From assembly GCA_038250235.1 (NCBI GenBank), contig JBBSCO010000009.1, forward strand, positions 1 through 64,000: DNA of 64,000 bases, given 5' to 3'. This DNA is from JAAUTS01 sp038250235. GTDB taxonomy: Bacteria > Verrucomicrobiota > Verrucomicrobiia > Methylacidiphilales > JAAUTS01. The position numbers were made by a program, and so were the translations under genes. The notes under the pieces were generated by a model. That model saw nothing but the letters and a program-made list of their open reading frames with translations, had not been told where the DNA came from and made no database searches. Of this stretch, positions 44,659-53,461 are shown in pieces. Positions within the stretch are counted from its first letter, which is position 1, and every line of letters starts with the position of its first letter.

Positions 44659-46443
44659 ATGTTCTCCGATATCACCCTTGTCTGTCTCCTGCTGGGAATT
44701 GCCGTGCTGTTTTTCAGTTTTAACGTATTAGAAGCGGAAATTATTGCCTTGGGCCTCATGCTGTCCTTTGTTCTTTGCGGCATTTTGACTCCCGGTCAGG
44801 CTTTCTCCGGTTTCGCCAGTGATACAGTCATGATGATCATGGGCCTCCTCATCATGACCACAGCCCTGACTCAAACCGGTGCCATGGAAGGCATCTCCCG
44901 CTGGGTCCGGGCCTTCTCCAGCGGACGCCCCTTCATCTTCTTGCTATTACTTCTCACGGTCACCGGATTTCTCAGCAGTTTTATCAGTAACACAGCCACC
45001 ATCGCCCTCCTGACTCCCATGGCCGTGGTCGTCTGCCGCAAAATGAATTTTCCCGTTTCAAAAATCCTGCTCCCCATGGCCTTTGTCTCCATCCTCGCCG
45101 GCACCGTCACGCTCATCGGCACTTCCACCAACCTGGTCGTGTCCGGCCTCATGACCACGCTGGGTATGGAAGCCCTCGATATGTTCGAACTGTCCCCGGT
45201 CGGTTTGGTCATCCTGGGATCAGGCTTTCTTTATCTTGTACTCATCGGACGCCATATGATCTCAACTCCCAAAGAGAATACCGACATGGCAGAGGTCATC
45301 CGTTCCTCCAACTACCTGACGGAAATGATCCTGCTCGAATCCTCCCCTATGGCTGGAAAAACCCTCCGCGATCTCAAGTTTGGCGAAGCCAATGATCTCC
45401 AGGTCATCCGGCTTGTCAGAGAGGGGAACCGCCGCATCCATGTCAATGCGGACCTCGCCTTGGCTGCGGGGGATATCCTCCTGGTGGAAGGAGCCAGGGA
45501 GGCCATCCTCGACATCCAGCAGAAAGCCGGTATCGAAATCCTCGCTCAGGATAAACTCGGAATTGTTGATGGTGCCGACCCGGATTCGGAACGCGTTGTG
45601 GAAGCCCTTGTCCTTCCCCGGCCCGGCCTCCAGGGACGCACGTTGAAACAAACCCGTTTTCACGAAAAATACGGCGTCATTGTCCTGGGCCTGCGGCGTC
45701 ACGGGAATATCTTCTTTCGCAAAATGAGCCAGGTTTCCCTGGCCACCGGCGACCTGCTCCTCCTGCGCGGCGCCACCCAGGATCTCAGAAGTCTGGAGGA
45801 CGAGGGTTTCCTGAAACTTCTTTACGAGGCCGATCGGCCTAAAAACTCCCTCCGGCGGGGGTTGGTGGCTGGCGCCATTTTTGTCATTTCCCTGTCACTC
45901 GGCATCGCCAAAATCATCACCCTTCCCATGGCCGCACTTCTCGGAGCCTTCCTCATGCTCGCCACCAAATGCGCCAGCCCCCGCGAAACCTTCCGGGAAA
46001 TGGAATGGAAAGCCGTTATCCTCATCGCCTGCATGCTCAGTGTGGGCACTGCCCTCACTACTTCCCGGGCCGATCAGGCCATCGGAAGCGCCATCGTCAC
46101 CTGGGGAGGATCACTTCCCGCTATCGTTCTGATGGGAGGCGTTTTTGTCCTGACTGTCGCCCTCTCACAACCCATGTCCAACCAGGCGGCAGCGGCTCTG
46201 ATCCTTCCTGTCGCCGTACAGATCGCCGTCCAACTGGGACTGGATCCGCGCCCCTTCGCCATCACCGTTGCTCTGGCCGCCAGTTGCTCTTTCCTCACTC
46301 CTCTGGAACCGGCCTGTCTGCTGGTTTACGGACCCGGCGGTTATCGCTTCAAGGACTTCTTCATCGTCGGGTTTCCGCTGACCCTTCTCATGCTGGCCAT
46401 CACTCTCTGGCTGGTCCCGAAATGGTGGCCCCTTACCGTATAA
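44659..46443 (+). CDS. SLC13/DASS-type permease with two TrkA-C (RCK-C) domains
   Basis: 594 aa. The N-terminal half has helices with MTTALTQTGAMEGISRWVRA and SNTATIALLTPMAVVVCRKM. Two soluble TrkA-C domains follow at about 210-290 and 310-390 (GKTLRDLKFGEANDLQVIRL, GRTLKQTRFHEKYGVIVLGL). A second membrane half ends with SQPMSNQAAAALILPVA. It should import anions such as sulfate or dicarboxylates under control of the RCK-C domains. The substrate is unknown. It is divergent from the channel gene. Confidence 0.9.
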   Translation: MFSDITLVCLLLGIAVLFFSFNVLEAEIIALGLMLSFVLCGILTPGQAFSGFASDTVMMIMGLLIMTTALTQTGAMEGISRWVRAFSSGRPFIFLLLLLTVTGFLSSFISNTATIALLTPMAVVVCRKMNFPVSKILLPMAFVSILAGTVTLIGTSTNLVVSGLMTTLGMEALDMFELSPVGLVILGSGFLYLVLIGRHMISTPKENTDMAEVIRSSNYLTEMILLESSPMAGKTLRDLKFGEANDLQVIRLVREGNRRIHVNADLALAAGDILLVEGAREAILDIQQKAGIEILAQDKLGIVDGADPDSERVVEALVLPRPGLQGRTLKQTRFHEKYGVIVLGLRRHGNIFFRKMSQVSLATGDLLLLRGATQDLRSLEDEGFLKLLYEADRPKNSLRRGLVAGAIFVISLSLGIAKIITLPMAALLGAFLMLATKCASPRETFREMEWKAVILIACMLSVGTALTTSRADQAIGSAIVTWGGSLPAIVLMGGVFVLTVALSQPMSNQAAAALILPVAVQIAVQLGLDPRPFAITVALAASCSFLTPLEPACLLVYGPGGYRFKDFFIVGFPLTLLMLAITLWLVPKWWPLTV

Positions 46444-46537
46444 TACCAAATCAAGTTCCCTCGACCCGAAAGATCCGTCTTGTCATACCACGCCCGCACG
46501 CAAGACTTATAAATAAGTTGAATGTCAGGAGGGGTTA

Positions 46538-46903
46538 ATGGACTGCGATTTACAGATAATACAGGAAGCCTTTGAACAGATGCAGACCGAGATGCTGTGG
46601 GATACCCGCTCCGGCCTTCTCTATGAACATTTTTTCACCGACCCCGACCTGGCAAAGCTGGAAGAGGTCGCCCACTTCCTGGAAATGTCCGGCTATCATG
46701 TGGTCAATGTCTATCCCAACGAAGACGAGAGCAGCCATTTCCTGCAAATGGCCCTAGCCCGCATCCACACCCCGGTAAGCCTTCACGCCCAGAATTTGGA
46801 GTTCAACCAGGTTGCTCTATCCTTTAAGATCGAATCCTACGACGGCTGGGAAGCCGGTCCGGTAGTAGCCGGCACAACCTCCGAATCCGGGCCCGACTCC
46901 TGA
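46538..46903 (+). CDS. RraB-like domain protein (tentative)
   Basis: 121 aa with a strong SD (GGAGG, 5 bases before the ATG). The layout with LEEVAHFLEMSGYHVVNVYP, NEDESSHFLQMALARI and a C-terminal YDGWEAGPV resembles the RraB/DUF695-like fold of regulators of RNase E. The match is by pattern only. A GC-rich hairpin (46935-46959) follows the stop. No further context. Confidence 0.55.
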   Translation: MDCDLQIIQEAFEQMQTEMLWDTRSGLLYEHFFTDPDLAKLEEVAHFLEMSGYHVVNVYPNEDESSHFLQMALARIHTPVSLHAQNLEFNQVALSFKIESYDGWEAGPVVAGTTSESGPDS

Positions 46904-47146
46904 ACCAGCCATTAAACGCCTACCCTCAAAAAAAGGGCGGACTTTCCCCAGACCCGCCCCACCCGTCCTGAAACGAAGCCTCTCAAAATCTCAGCCTGCT
47001 TTAACCGCCCTCGTTAGTCTATCATTCCTTTTTTTCTAAAAATAACACTTGGGTCTTGCCCTGCGAACCGTTTCCAACTATCAATGCAGAGACATGGGAG
47101 GGGAGGGGCCGCTCGTGAGAACGATGATACAAGGATCATTTGATTT

Positions 47147-48160
47147 ATGAACGAGTATTATTACCACAACGGAGCGGATTCTGTGGGGCCTTACAGTGCC
47201 CAGGAAATCATGGATCTGCTTAAAAATCAGCAGATCACCCACGATACCCTCATTTTTGATGAAGCTCTTGATGACTGGATCCCTCTCTCCCAGTTCCGGT
47301 TTCCCGAATGGTCCGACAACCCCAACGCCCCCGCCAACTCCACTAAGTCCGCCAAGAAATCCGACAGCAGTCCCCACTTCCTTTTGCGATACAAAAAAAC
47401 TCTCTACCTGACCTTCACCGCCCTCTGCGCCTTCGTCTTCTTCAACGCTGTGTATTTCCTTTTTCTCGCAGAGGATCCTAATCGCTATCTGGGAGAAACA
47501 GGGCCGGCCGAACCCTGGTCCTCCCATTCCAAACACAGCTGGCCCCGGATGGTACTGAGCAATAAGGCCTGGTTTAAGGGTCGTCCGGAATTGGCCGGTG
47601 CCTGTGCCTTTCTTTTCCGGCATACCGACGGGAAGGTCTATGCAGCGACAGCCAAACAACTGTTGGGCGCCGCCCAGGGAATTTCCCTGGAAAATTTCAA
47701 CTCGGAACTTGTTTTCTGGTTCCTCTCTCCCGGTGCCCCCGGAGAAAAGAAAATCCAGGTGGAAGGACTTGGCCAACCCATCAACACCGACACGAACAAC
47801 AACTGGCTCATCCTAAAACTGACACAGGATGCCAATCTCTCCCAGTCTACAGCCTTGCGCCTGCGCTCCGTGCCTGTGGCCATTGATGAAAAAGTCCATC
47901 TGGTGGGAACCTCCCACGGTGGCTCCAACACCATCCAGAATATCCATACTGGCAGGGTTACCTCCCGCAGTCGTGATCGTTTCCGCTTCAACATCCAGCC
48001 TGCCGCAGACCTGACGGACTTCAACGGAGCCCCCATCCTGGATGTCAAGGGGCTGGTTGTGGGCATCATGATCATGGGATCTGATGCAGGTCAGAAAGGC
48101 ACCATGAGGTTGGAGGCAGGCGGAGAAGATGCCTTAAGTGCCCTCTCTCTGATGCAATAG
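47147..48160 (+). CDS. GYF-domain membrane protein with degenerate trypsin-like domain
   Basis: 337 aa. Residues 1-50 are a GYF_2 domain (YYYHNGADSVGPYSAQEIMD, FDEALDDWIPLSQF). A single membrane helix lies at about 85-107. Residues about 145-320 have a trypsin-like layout (ACAFLFRHTDGKVYAATAKQ, TDFNGAPILDVKGLVVGIMI), but the catalytic His block is ATAKQ and the GDSGGP block is DFNGAP, so it should be inactive. GYF_2 domains bind proline-rich peptides, so the protein may tether partners at the membrane. It follows an empty 240-base gap. Confidence 0.78.
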   Translation: MNEYYYHNGADSVGPYSAQEIMDLLKNQQITHDTLIFDEALDDWIPLSQFRFPEWSDNPNAPANSTKSAKKSDSSPHFLLRYKKTLYLTFTALCAFVFFNAVYFLFLAEDPNRYLGETGPAEPWSSHSKHSWPRMVLSNKAWFKGRPELAGACAFLFRHTDGKVYAATAKQLLGAAQGISLENFNSELVFWFLSPGAPGEKKIQVEGLGQPINTDTNNNWLILKLTQDANLSQSTALRLRSVPVAIDEKVHLVGTSHGGSNTIQNIHTGRVTSRSRDRFRFNIQPAADLTDFNGAPILDVKGLVVGIMIMGSDAGQKGTMRLEAGGEDALSALSLMQ

Positions 48161-48166
48161 TATCCT

Positions 48167-48197
48167 GGGGCAAATAATTGGGGTTGCTGTTTGCCCC
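48167..48197 (+). terminator. GGGGCAAA/TTTGCCCC hairpin after the GYF gene
   Basis: A perfect 8-bp stem, GGGGCAAA (48167-48174) and TTTGCCCC (48190-48197), has a 15-base loop 7 bases after the stop codon. No T-run follows, so the terminator reading is weak. The rest of 48198-48387 holds no gene. Confidence 0.4.
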
Positions 48198-48387
48198 AGA
48201 AAAGCCCCAGTCAAGGCGGAACCGGATTCAGGATCCGAAGTCGGCTTAAATCCTGTATTCTCTCTACAGTCCTGATATCAAAAATACCTTATCAAATCCG
48301 TGAAGGATTTTGTTCTCCGGCAGGGCAGGAGAACAGCCTTCAATCTGAACGATAGCAGGTAAACGAGTAACGAAGTCCGGAAAATAA

Positions 48388-48870
48388 ATGAATCACGGAC
48401 CCAAGGGGTTGCACAGTAAAAGGCCCGGCACTTTGTTGCGTTTCGGGTCGGGTGTCCTTCAGACATGCTCCCCTATACGACGCCGCCTTCAAAGACAAGG
48501 TGGCAAACCCGACCGTAACACCCCAGCCTTCGAATGCTGGAGCCTCGGGGTCCGTGACGGCCAATCCGACCCTGCCGGATGGCGTTTTGATGGTTATTTG
48601 TCGGAGAGCCGCACCCACACAGCCTGCCTTGTCCTTGATGGCAGCATCCACACTTTCGGAGGTTAGAGCGGGGACGTTCCCGCCATTAACGGATCAACAG
48701 AATTTCTCTGTAATTTTGAGACACCCCACGACGTCTGCTACAACGCGGTTCTCACCTTCGACCCCGCTACCAATGTGCAAACCGACCTGGCTCCGATTCC
48801 CTTGGCACTCTGGCACACGGTAAATTCCAGCTTTACCCTTGGCAACCAAGTCCTTAAAATGCCCCCGTGA
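48388..48870 (+). pseudogene. Kelch-like repeat gene remnant with in-frame TAG
   Basis: One frame reads THTACLVLDGSIHTFGG, meets TAG at 48664, and continues in the same frame with TEFLCNFETPHDVCYNAVL, TFDPATNVQTDLAPIPLAL to TGA 48870. The pieces resemble kelch-type beta-propeller blades. The 5' end before 48590 is not clearly coding. It overlaps the start of the next gene by four bases. It is probably the broken N-terminal part of a larger secreted propeller protein, perhaps once fused with the next gene. Confidence 0.45.
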
Positions 48871-49796
48871 TTCTCGATACCCCTCTTGGAAAATTTCGCT
48901 GGATAGACAATTGGATTTCCATTCCTGACACGCCTTCCGGTAAAATCAGCGGCCGTACGCATGGGATCGTAGTGCTGCGGGATGGAAGTGTCGTCATCTT
49001 CCATCAGGCCGATCCGGCCCTGCTCATTTATTCGGCGGAAGGAAAACTGCTGGATTCATGGGGAAATTATACCGGGGCCCATGGACTTACCTTGGTGCAG
49101 GAAAACAACGAAGAACTGCTTTGGCTGGTCGATCTAACCACCAAAGAAGCGGTGAAAACCACGCTGTCCGGATCCGTACGGATGAAACTACAAATACCTC
49201 CACATCCCAGCTACGTGGAAGGCAAGTATATTCCGACCTGGCTGGCCGTGGCCGAAGAAAGATTCGGGGGCAACGGCGACCTCTGGCTGGCCGACGGCTA
49301 CGGTTCTTACCTCGTGCATCGTTATGACCGCACCGGGAACTATCTTGGCTCGCTCGATGGAACGGAGGGAGCGGGAAGATTTAACTGTCCGCACGGCCTG
49401 GCCATTGACACCAGGCGCGGAGTTCCGGAATTCTACGTGGCCGATCGAGGTAACGGCCGCTTTCAAGTCTATGCGATGGACGGCTCCTACCGCCGGAGCT
49501 TCGGGGGCGGCTTTTTAAACACCCCCGACATCAGCGTCCAAATGGGCCCGAACCTGCTTGTCCCGGAGCTTATCGCGGGCCTCACGGTTCTCGATGCCGA
49601 TGACCGTCCTATGGCTTCTCTTGGATTTAATACTGGAGTGAACGCCAAGGAGGGATGGCCCAACGATCGCCGCTGGGTTAGCGAAGGTCTGTTCAATAGC
49701 CCCCACTCTGCCGCAGTAGACTCCCAAGGAAACATCTACGTGGTGGAGTGGATCTCCGGGGGGCGTGTGATCAAGCTGGAACGCATTCCGTCTTAA
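48867..49796 (+). CDS. NHL-type beta-propeller protein (N-terminus possibly lost)
   Basis: 309 aa from GTG 48867. NHL/SMP-30-like blades are visible: GRTHGIVVLRDGSVVIFHQ, GRFNCPHGLAIDTRRG, PEFYVADRGNGRFQVYAMDG, NSPHSAAVDSQGNIYVVEW. There is no signal peptide, which is unusual for these usually secreted proteins and supports loss of the upstream part in the preceding pseudogene. Function unknown; relatives include peptidyl-glycine lyase-like and sugar-lactone-like folds. Confidence 0.7.
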   Translation: MILDTPLGKFRWIDNWISIPDTPSGKISGRTHGIVVLRDGSVVIFHQADPALLIYSAEGKLLDSWGNYTGAHGLTLVQENNEELLWLVDLTTKEAVKTTLSGSVRMKLQIPPHPSYVEGKYIPTWLAVAEERFGGNGDLWLADGYGSYLVHRYDRTGNYLGSLDGTEGAGRFNCPHGLAIDTRRGVPEFYVADRGNGRFQVYAMDGSYRRSFGGGFLNTPDISVQMGPNLLVPELIAGLTVLDADDRPMASLGFNTGVNAKEGWPNDRRWVSEGLFNSPHSAAVDSQGNIYVVEWISGGRVIKLERIPS

Positions 49797-49854
49797 CCGG
49801 ATCCTGCAAAAAACCACAACTAAGAGAGTTTCGGGCCATCATTCACTCACTTCA

Positions 49855-50160
49855 TCACCCACGCCTCCGGCTGACCCTGCCACGAACAAACCCCGACTCA
49901 CCAAAGAATCCGACAATACCCAGCACCAGATATGCCCAGAACCAGAGATTGTTTGAACCCATGTCGAGGTAGATGTAATACGCCATCAGAAAGCGGGGAA
50001 AGAACAACCATGATGCAAAATTAAGCAGCCAAGGAAGCGGATTGGACGGATAGGTTCCCGTTCCCAGCCACGCAATAAATAGAGCCAGGCGAGGAAAAAA
50101 GAGACCGACAACCAACAGCCAGAGGGCAATATCACCTGTGGCAAGAAGCGAATTCGTCAT
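49855..50160 (-). CDS. Small three-helix membrane protein
   Basis: 101 aa. Hydrophobic segments lie at about residues 9-31, 42-62 and 70-90. It shows LFFPRLALFIAWLGTGTYP and GSNNLWFWAYLVLGIVGFFG. No family function is known to me. It sits at the edge of the accessory region, convergent to the NHL gene. Confidence 0.6.
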   Translation of the reverse strand: MTNSLLATGDIALWLLVVGLFFPRLALFIAWLGTGTYPSNPLPWLLNFASWLFFPRFLMAYYIYLDMGSNNLWFWAYLVLGIVGFFGESGFVRGRVSRRRG

Positions 50161-50310
50161 ACGCTACAATCACCGCAAAGTTCAGGAATTACCATGGGGT
50201 CTTATCCTACCAAGTAACAGGTTTCTAATTTTAGGTCTCAGGTCTCATCTCTTCCCTTCTTTACCTCAATCTTAGAAACTGACTGGTGCCGGCGGGTGGG
50301 ATAGACTGAC

Positions 50311-50503
50311 CTATGCAGTATGAAGCTCAGGCTGGATTTGCTCGATCAACTGACAACGGAGGACGTGGTGGGGAAAGCCCTGGCCCATCAACTCCACAAA
50401 CATCCGCCGGTCTTCGTCGTCCCCATAGATCGCCTGCCGCCGCTCCCCGCGCGATGACATGGTAGAACGCTCCCTCATACTCCATCCGCGGCTGCCGAGC
50501 CAT
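50311..50503 (-). pseudogene. RAYT (REP-associated tyrosine transposase) remnant
   Basis: The minus frame from ATG 50503 begins MARQPRMEYEGAFYHVIARG, the diagnostic N-terminus of Y1/REP-type transposases. At about 50445 the frame shifts; the other frame continues RRQAIYGDDEDRRMFVELMG and then ends at TAG 50311 without the HUH and catalytic Tyr motifs. About 65 of about 200 residues remain. It lies beside a palindromic element (50527-50662) of the type such enzymes mobilise. Confidence 0.7.
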
Positions 50504-50526
50504 CCTCTCAGCCTGCCCTCTAACGC

Positions 50527-50662
50527 GAAAAGATAGACTAATTTCCAAGGACTGACCCGAATGGCACTAAGATAAGGCTGTTTGGGGATGCCTTTCCTTT
50601 CCTAAGTCATTTAAAATCAAGAAGACAATAGGCTTATCTTAGTGCCATTCGGAGTTGACCCC
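50527..50662. mobile_element. Palindromic non-autonomous element, copy 1
   Basis: Arms GAATGGCACTAAGATAAG (50559-50576) and CTTATCTTAGTGCCATTC (50633-50650) are perfect inverted repeats of 18 bp with a 56-base centre. Outside the arms are GAAAAGATAGACTAATTTCC and ACTGACCC on the left, GTTGACCCC on the right. A second copy at 56772-56907 shares the 5' flank and arms, but its centre is the reverse complement of this one. Confidence 0.75.
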
Positions 50663-50681
50663 GCAGAGTTGTGAGGAGGGG

Positions 50682-50769
50682 TTAACCACAGAGAACAGAG
50701 AGAGCAGAGATAGGAACAGTGTATTTTACCTTTTCCAATCCTCCGTGTGCCCAGTGTCCTCTGCGGTAA
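50682..50769. repeat. CCACAGAG-type imperfect inverted repeat
   Basis: GTTAACCACAGAGAACAGAG near the left and the reverse complement of CCAGTGTCCTCTGCGGT near the right form a loose inverted pair in front of the GNAT-nitrilase gene's 3' end. It belongs with the CCACGGAT (26860) and CCACTAAT (42740) elements. Confidence 0.35.
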
Positions 50770-50784
50770 GGATTCCTGTTTCGC

Positions 50785-52392
50785 TTAGCCTTCTGTGCCG
50801 TCGGGCTGGTCGCCCAAGGGAAACTCGGCGGGAGGGGACATGGCCGGGGGGGTCATGACGCCCTTGAAAGCGTAACCGAAAAGATCCAGGCGCCGGTCCA
50901 GATGGGGGGTGACGGTGCCTTGCTGGCGGGCGGCGTGGAGATCATCCAAATCCAAATCGCAGATCAGCACGGTTTCCTCGCTAGAGTCGGCTTCGGCAGC
51001 GATGCCGTCGCGGGCGAATTCAAAGTCTGATGGGGTGAGCACGGCGGCCTGGCCGTATTGGATATCCATATTGGGCACGTCGGGCAGGTTGCCGACGTTG
51101 CCTGTCAGGGCGACATAGATTTGATTCTCTATGGCGCGAGCCTGACAACAATAACGGACGCGGAGATATCCCTGACGATTATCCGTGCAGAAGGGCACGA
51201 AGAGCATCTCCATGCCTTGATCAGCGAGGTAGCGGACCACTTCCGGGAATTCAGAATCGTAGCAGATGACGACACCGATTTTGGCCTTGGGCGTTTCGAT
51301 GACGCCGAGATGGTCACCGCCACTGATCCCCCACCATTTACGTTCGTTGGGTGTGATATGGATTTTGGGTTGTTCCATAACACGGCCATCCGGCAGACAG
51401 ATGAAGCAGATGTTGAGCAATTTATCGCCACGCCGGACGGGATGGCTCCCGCCGATCAGGGTGATGCCGTAACGCTTGGCCAAGCCGGAGAGAAGCTTAA
51501 CCAGTTTAGGGGTGTATTCCGCCAGTTTGCTCATGCCATCCTGCGGGGTGAGGGTGGTGGTTTGGGAAAGGAGTTGCATGGTGAAGAGTTCGGGCAAGAG
51601 GACGAAGTCGGAGCGGTAATCGGCGGCAATATCAACGAAGTAACTCACTTGGTTGGCAAACTCCTGGAAAGATTTGACCTTGCGCATCTGGTATTGGATG
51701 CAGGCCACGCGGACTTTGCGCGCTCCACCGGTTGGTTTCTTATAGCTGGGATTCAGCCATTCGATCAGGCTGGCGTTGTTACGGCTACGCGGATCCCGAA
51801 GGTAGTGTCGCATGACGCCACGTACTTGGAAGCCTTCGCGGAGTTGGAAGCTGAGGACCAAATCACGGATTTCTCCATTTTGCACCCGTTCGACATATTC
51901 ATAGGGAGACATCTTTTCCATGTGGTCGCAGTAGTTCCAGAGCCGCCCCCCGGCGATAATACGACGCAGATTATAGTCACGGCACAGTTGGCGACGTGCA
52001 TCGTAGAGGGCGGCACCGACCCCTTTACCACGGGCTTCGGGGTGGACATAGACATCAGCGCCGTAGAGGGAGTCCCCGGAAGGGTCGTGGTTGGTGAAGT
52101 AGCCGGAATCGGTGACACCAGCCCACGTATGAGAGCGCAGGGGGTCGGTGCCCATATTTACAATCAAGGAGGCGCAGGCTCCCAGGATTTGATCATTTTC
52201 AACAGCCACGAGTTGGCCCTCCGGGAAAATACGTAAGTGGCTGCGGAGATGGCCTTCTGCCCAGACTACATTGTCCTGGGCCATTTGAGGGTAGGCGGCA
52301 TGGTTCAGGGCGACCAATGCGGGAATGTCTTCCACACGGGCCTGGCGGACTTGGATGGGGGAGACATCAGTATTTTTTGATTTGCGGTTCAT
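50785..52392 (-). CDS. GNAT acetyltransferase fused to nitrilase-family amidohydrolase
   Basis: 535 aa. Residues about 13-210 are a GNAT domain with VYVHPEARGKGVGAALYDAR as acetyl-CoA loop. Residues about 228-500 are a carbon-nitrogen hydrolase domain with the Glu-Lys-Cys triad in FVLLPELFTM, MEQPKIHITPNE and IGVVICYDSEFPE. Such fusions occur widely in bacteria and are annotated as amidohydrolases, but no substrate is known to me. The tail is Pro-rich. It stands alone between repeat-rich stretches. Confidence 0.9.
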   Translation of the reverse strand: MNRKSKNTDVSPIQVRQARVEDIPALVALNHAAYPQMAQDNVVWAEGHLRSHLRIFPEGQLVAVENDQILGACASLIVNMGTDPLRSHTWAGVTDSGYFTNHDPSGDSLYGADVYVHPEARGKGVGAALYDARRQLCRDYNLRRIIAGGRLWNYCDHMEKMSPYEYVERVQNGEIRDLVLSFQLREGFQVRGVMRHYLRDPRSRNNASLIEWLNPSYKKPTGGARKVRVACIQYQMRKVKSFQEFANQVSYFVDIAADYRSDFVLLPELFTMQLLSQTTTLTPQDGMSKLAEYTPKLVKLLSGLAKRYGITLIGGSHPVRRGDKLLNICFICLPDGRVMEQPKIHITPNERKWWGISGGDHLGVIETPKAKIGVVICYDSEFPEVVRYLADQGMEMLFVPFCTDNRQGYLRVRYCCQARAIENQIYVALTGNVGNLPDVPNMDIQYGQAAVLTPSDFEFARDGIAAEADSSEETVLICDLDLDDLHAARQQGTVTPHLDRRLDLFGYAFKGVMTPPAMSPPAEFPLGDQPDGTEG

Positions 52393-52419
52393 AAAGTGGA
52401 TCCCTTATCGATGTTTTCT

Positions 52420-52445
52420 GGGGTCAGTGTTTTCTGGGGTCAGTC
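52420..52445 (+). repeat. Two direct GGGGTCAGT motifs
   Basis: GGGGTCAGTG (52420-52429) and GGGGTCAGTC (52436-52445) follow each other directly upstream of the GNAT-nitrilase start. The same motif or its complement recurs at 52696, 52734, 53119, 53158, 54510, 54531, 54569 and 55561. It forms the ends of the larger repeats in this region. Confidence 0.55.
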
Positions 52446-52695
52446 CCGACTAATCCTGCCGGGATCACCGATCTACTACGTTACGCATTTTGTCGATTCC
52501 AAAGGAATGGTTTACACTCACTCCGTGGACCCCAACTCACTACTCCCTTGTCCGGGATGTTTTCAGGATAAACTTAGGGGATTGAGCCGCAAGATTTTTG
52601 TTTTGGGTTGGGGGGGCTGGGTTTACGGTTTGTTGTTTACGGTTGGGGCATTTAGGGGGCTGAGGCTTAAGGTTTACGGTTTTGAGTTTGTTTCT

Positions 52696-52745
52696 GGGGT
52701 CAGTCCCGACAAGCCCTTCCGGTGCAAGGAAACGGGGTCAGTCCG
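52696..52745 (+). repeat. 50-base repeat, copy A
   Basis: Begins GGGGTCAGTCCCGACAAGCC, runs through GGTGCAAGGAAACGGGG and ends GTCCG. A second copy with few changes lies at 54531-54580. Both are bounded by GGGGTCAGTC-type motifs. Upstream (52560-52695) there is only G-rich, TTTACGG-repetitive sequence with no gene. Confidence 0.65.
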
Positions 52746-52817
52746 TGAAAAGTGACTTGACTGTGGGGGTGCCGGGAGAAGAGTGGGGTGAATGGGTAAT
52801 GATCTAACCAAGCTCTT

Positions 52818-52913
52818 TCACGCCTCCATCAATTCAAATTTCCAGCGTTTCCCAAGAGCATGAGTGGCTTTTTCGAGGGTGTGAAGGGTGTTGGAAGGAT
52901 TTCGTGGATTAAG
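52818..52913 (-). pseudogene. C-terminal fragment of an HTH-type antitoxin
   Basis: The minus frame reads GSILNPRNPSNTLHTLEKAT then HALGKRWKFELMEA to TGA 52818, a pattern of the recognition-helix end and C-terminus of small XRE-type antitoxins (NPSLxTLxKxAxALGK). A stop lies just upstream in the same frame, so only the tail survives. No toxin is seen beside it. Confidence 0.4.
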
Positions 52914-53094
52914 TATGGAACCCACCTACGTATTCTTATCCCCAAATTTAAAAGCCAGACCACCAAGCTGGAGCGCCTGCTCATCATCCTCTACCAACCC
53001 ATGCATAACGAAAGACCCGGCGACAAAGGCGGCAACAACCCAGCCGAAAAGGTTCTTGAAATGATCCATTCCGAGATTCAGGGTCTTTTGGTAA

Positions 53095-53172
53095 ATGGGT
53101 GAAGTGTTATTTGTTAACGACTGACCCCGTTGTATGGGTGAAGTGTTATTTGTTAACGACTGACCCCGTTGT
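53095..53172. repeat. Perfect tandem duplication of 39 bases
   Basis: Two adjacent identical 39-base units, 53095-53133 and 53134-53172, each contain TGAAGTGTTATTTGTTAACG and end in ACTGACCCCGTTGT, so each carries the GACTGACCCC motif. No gene lies between 52914 and 53461 that I can support. Confidence 0.85.
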
Positions 53173-53461
53173 AACGCTCCTTCATATTCAATTCAAACCT
53201 GCCTCGGCATGAGGCCGACTATCATGGGCCTATTTCGTTATGTCAATTTTAGATGGCTGACCCCTCTCCCCACTAAAAGCAGAATTTGGGCAACTGACCG
53301 TAAATGGCATTGAAGGCGGAGCTGGTGACCCAGCCCACGATCCCGCTGGCGATGAGGAGCCTGATGCAAAGACTAGAGGAGTCTTGACGATTTCCCTAAA
53401 GACGAATTTGCAGAGTGCGTTTTCTCGTGCTTCCGCAACGTTCCGTGTGATAGTCTCGCAC

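Noticed and set aside
51058..52236. Plus-strand 392-codon frame over the GNAT-nitrilase gene
   Set aside because: Antisense shadow; the opposite strand encodes two clear enzyme domains.
52860..53102. 80-codon plus-strand ORF
   Set aside because: No recognisable motif or SD; its 5' part is antisense to the HTH antitoxin remnant and it ends inside the tandem repeat.
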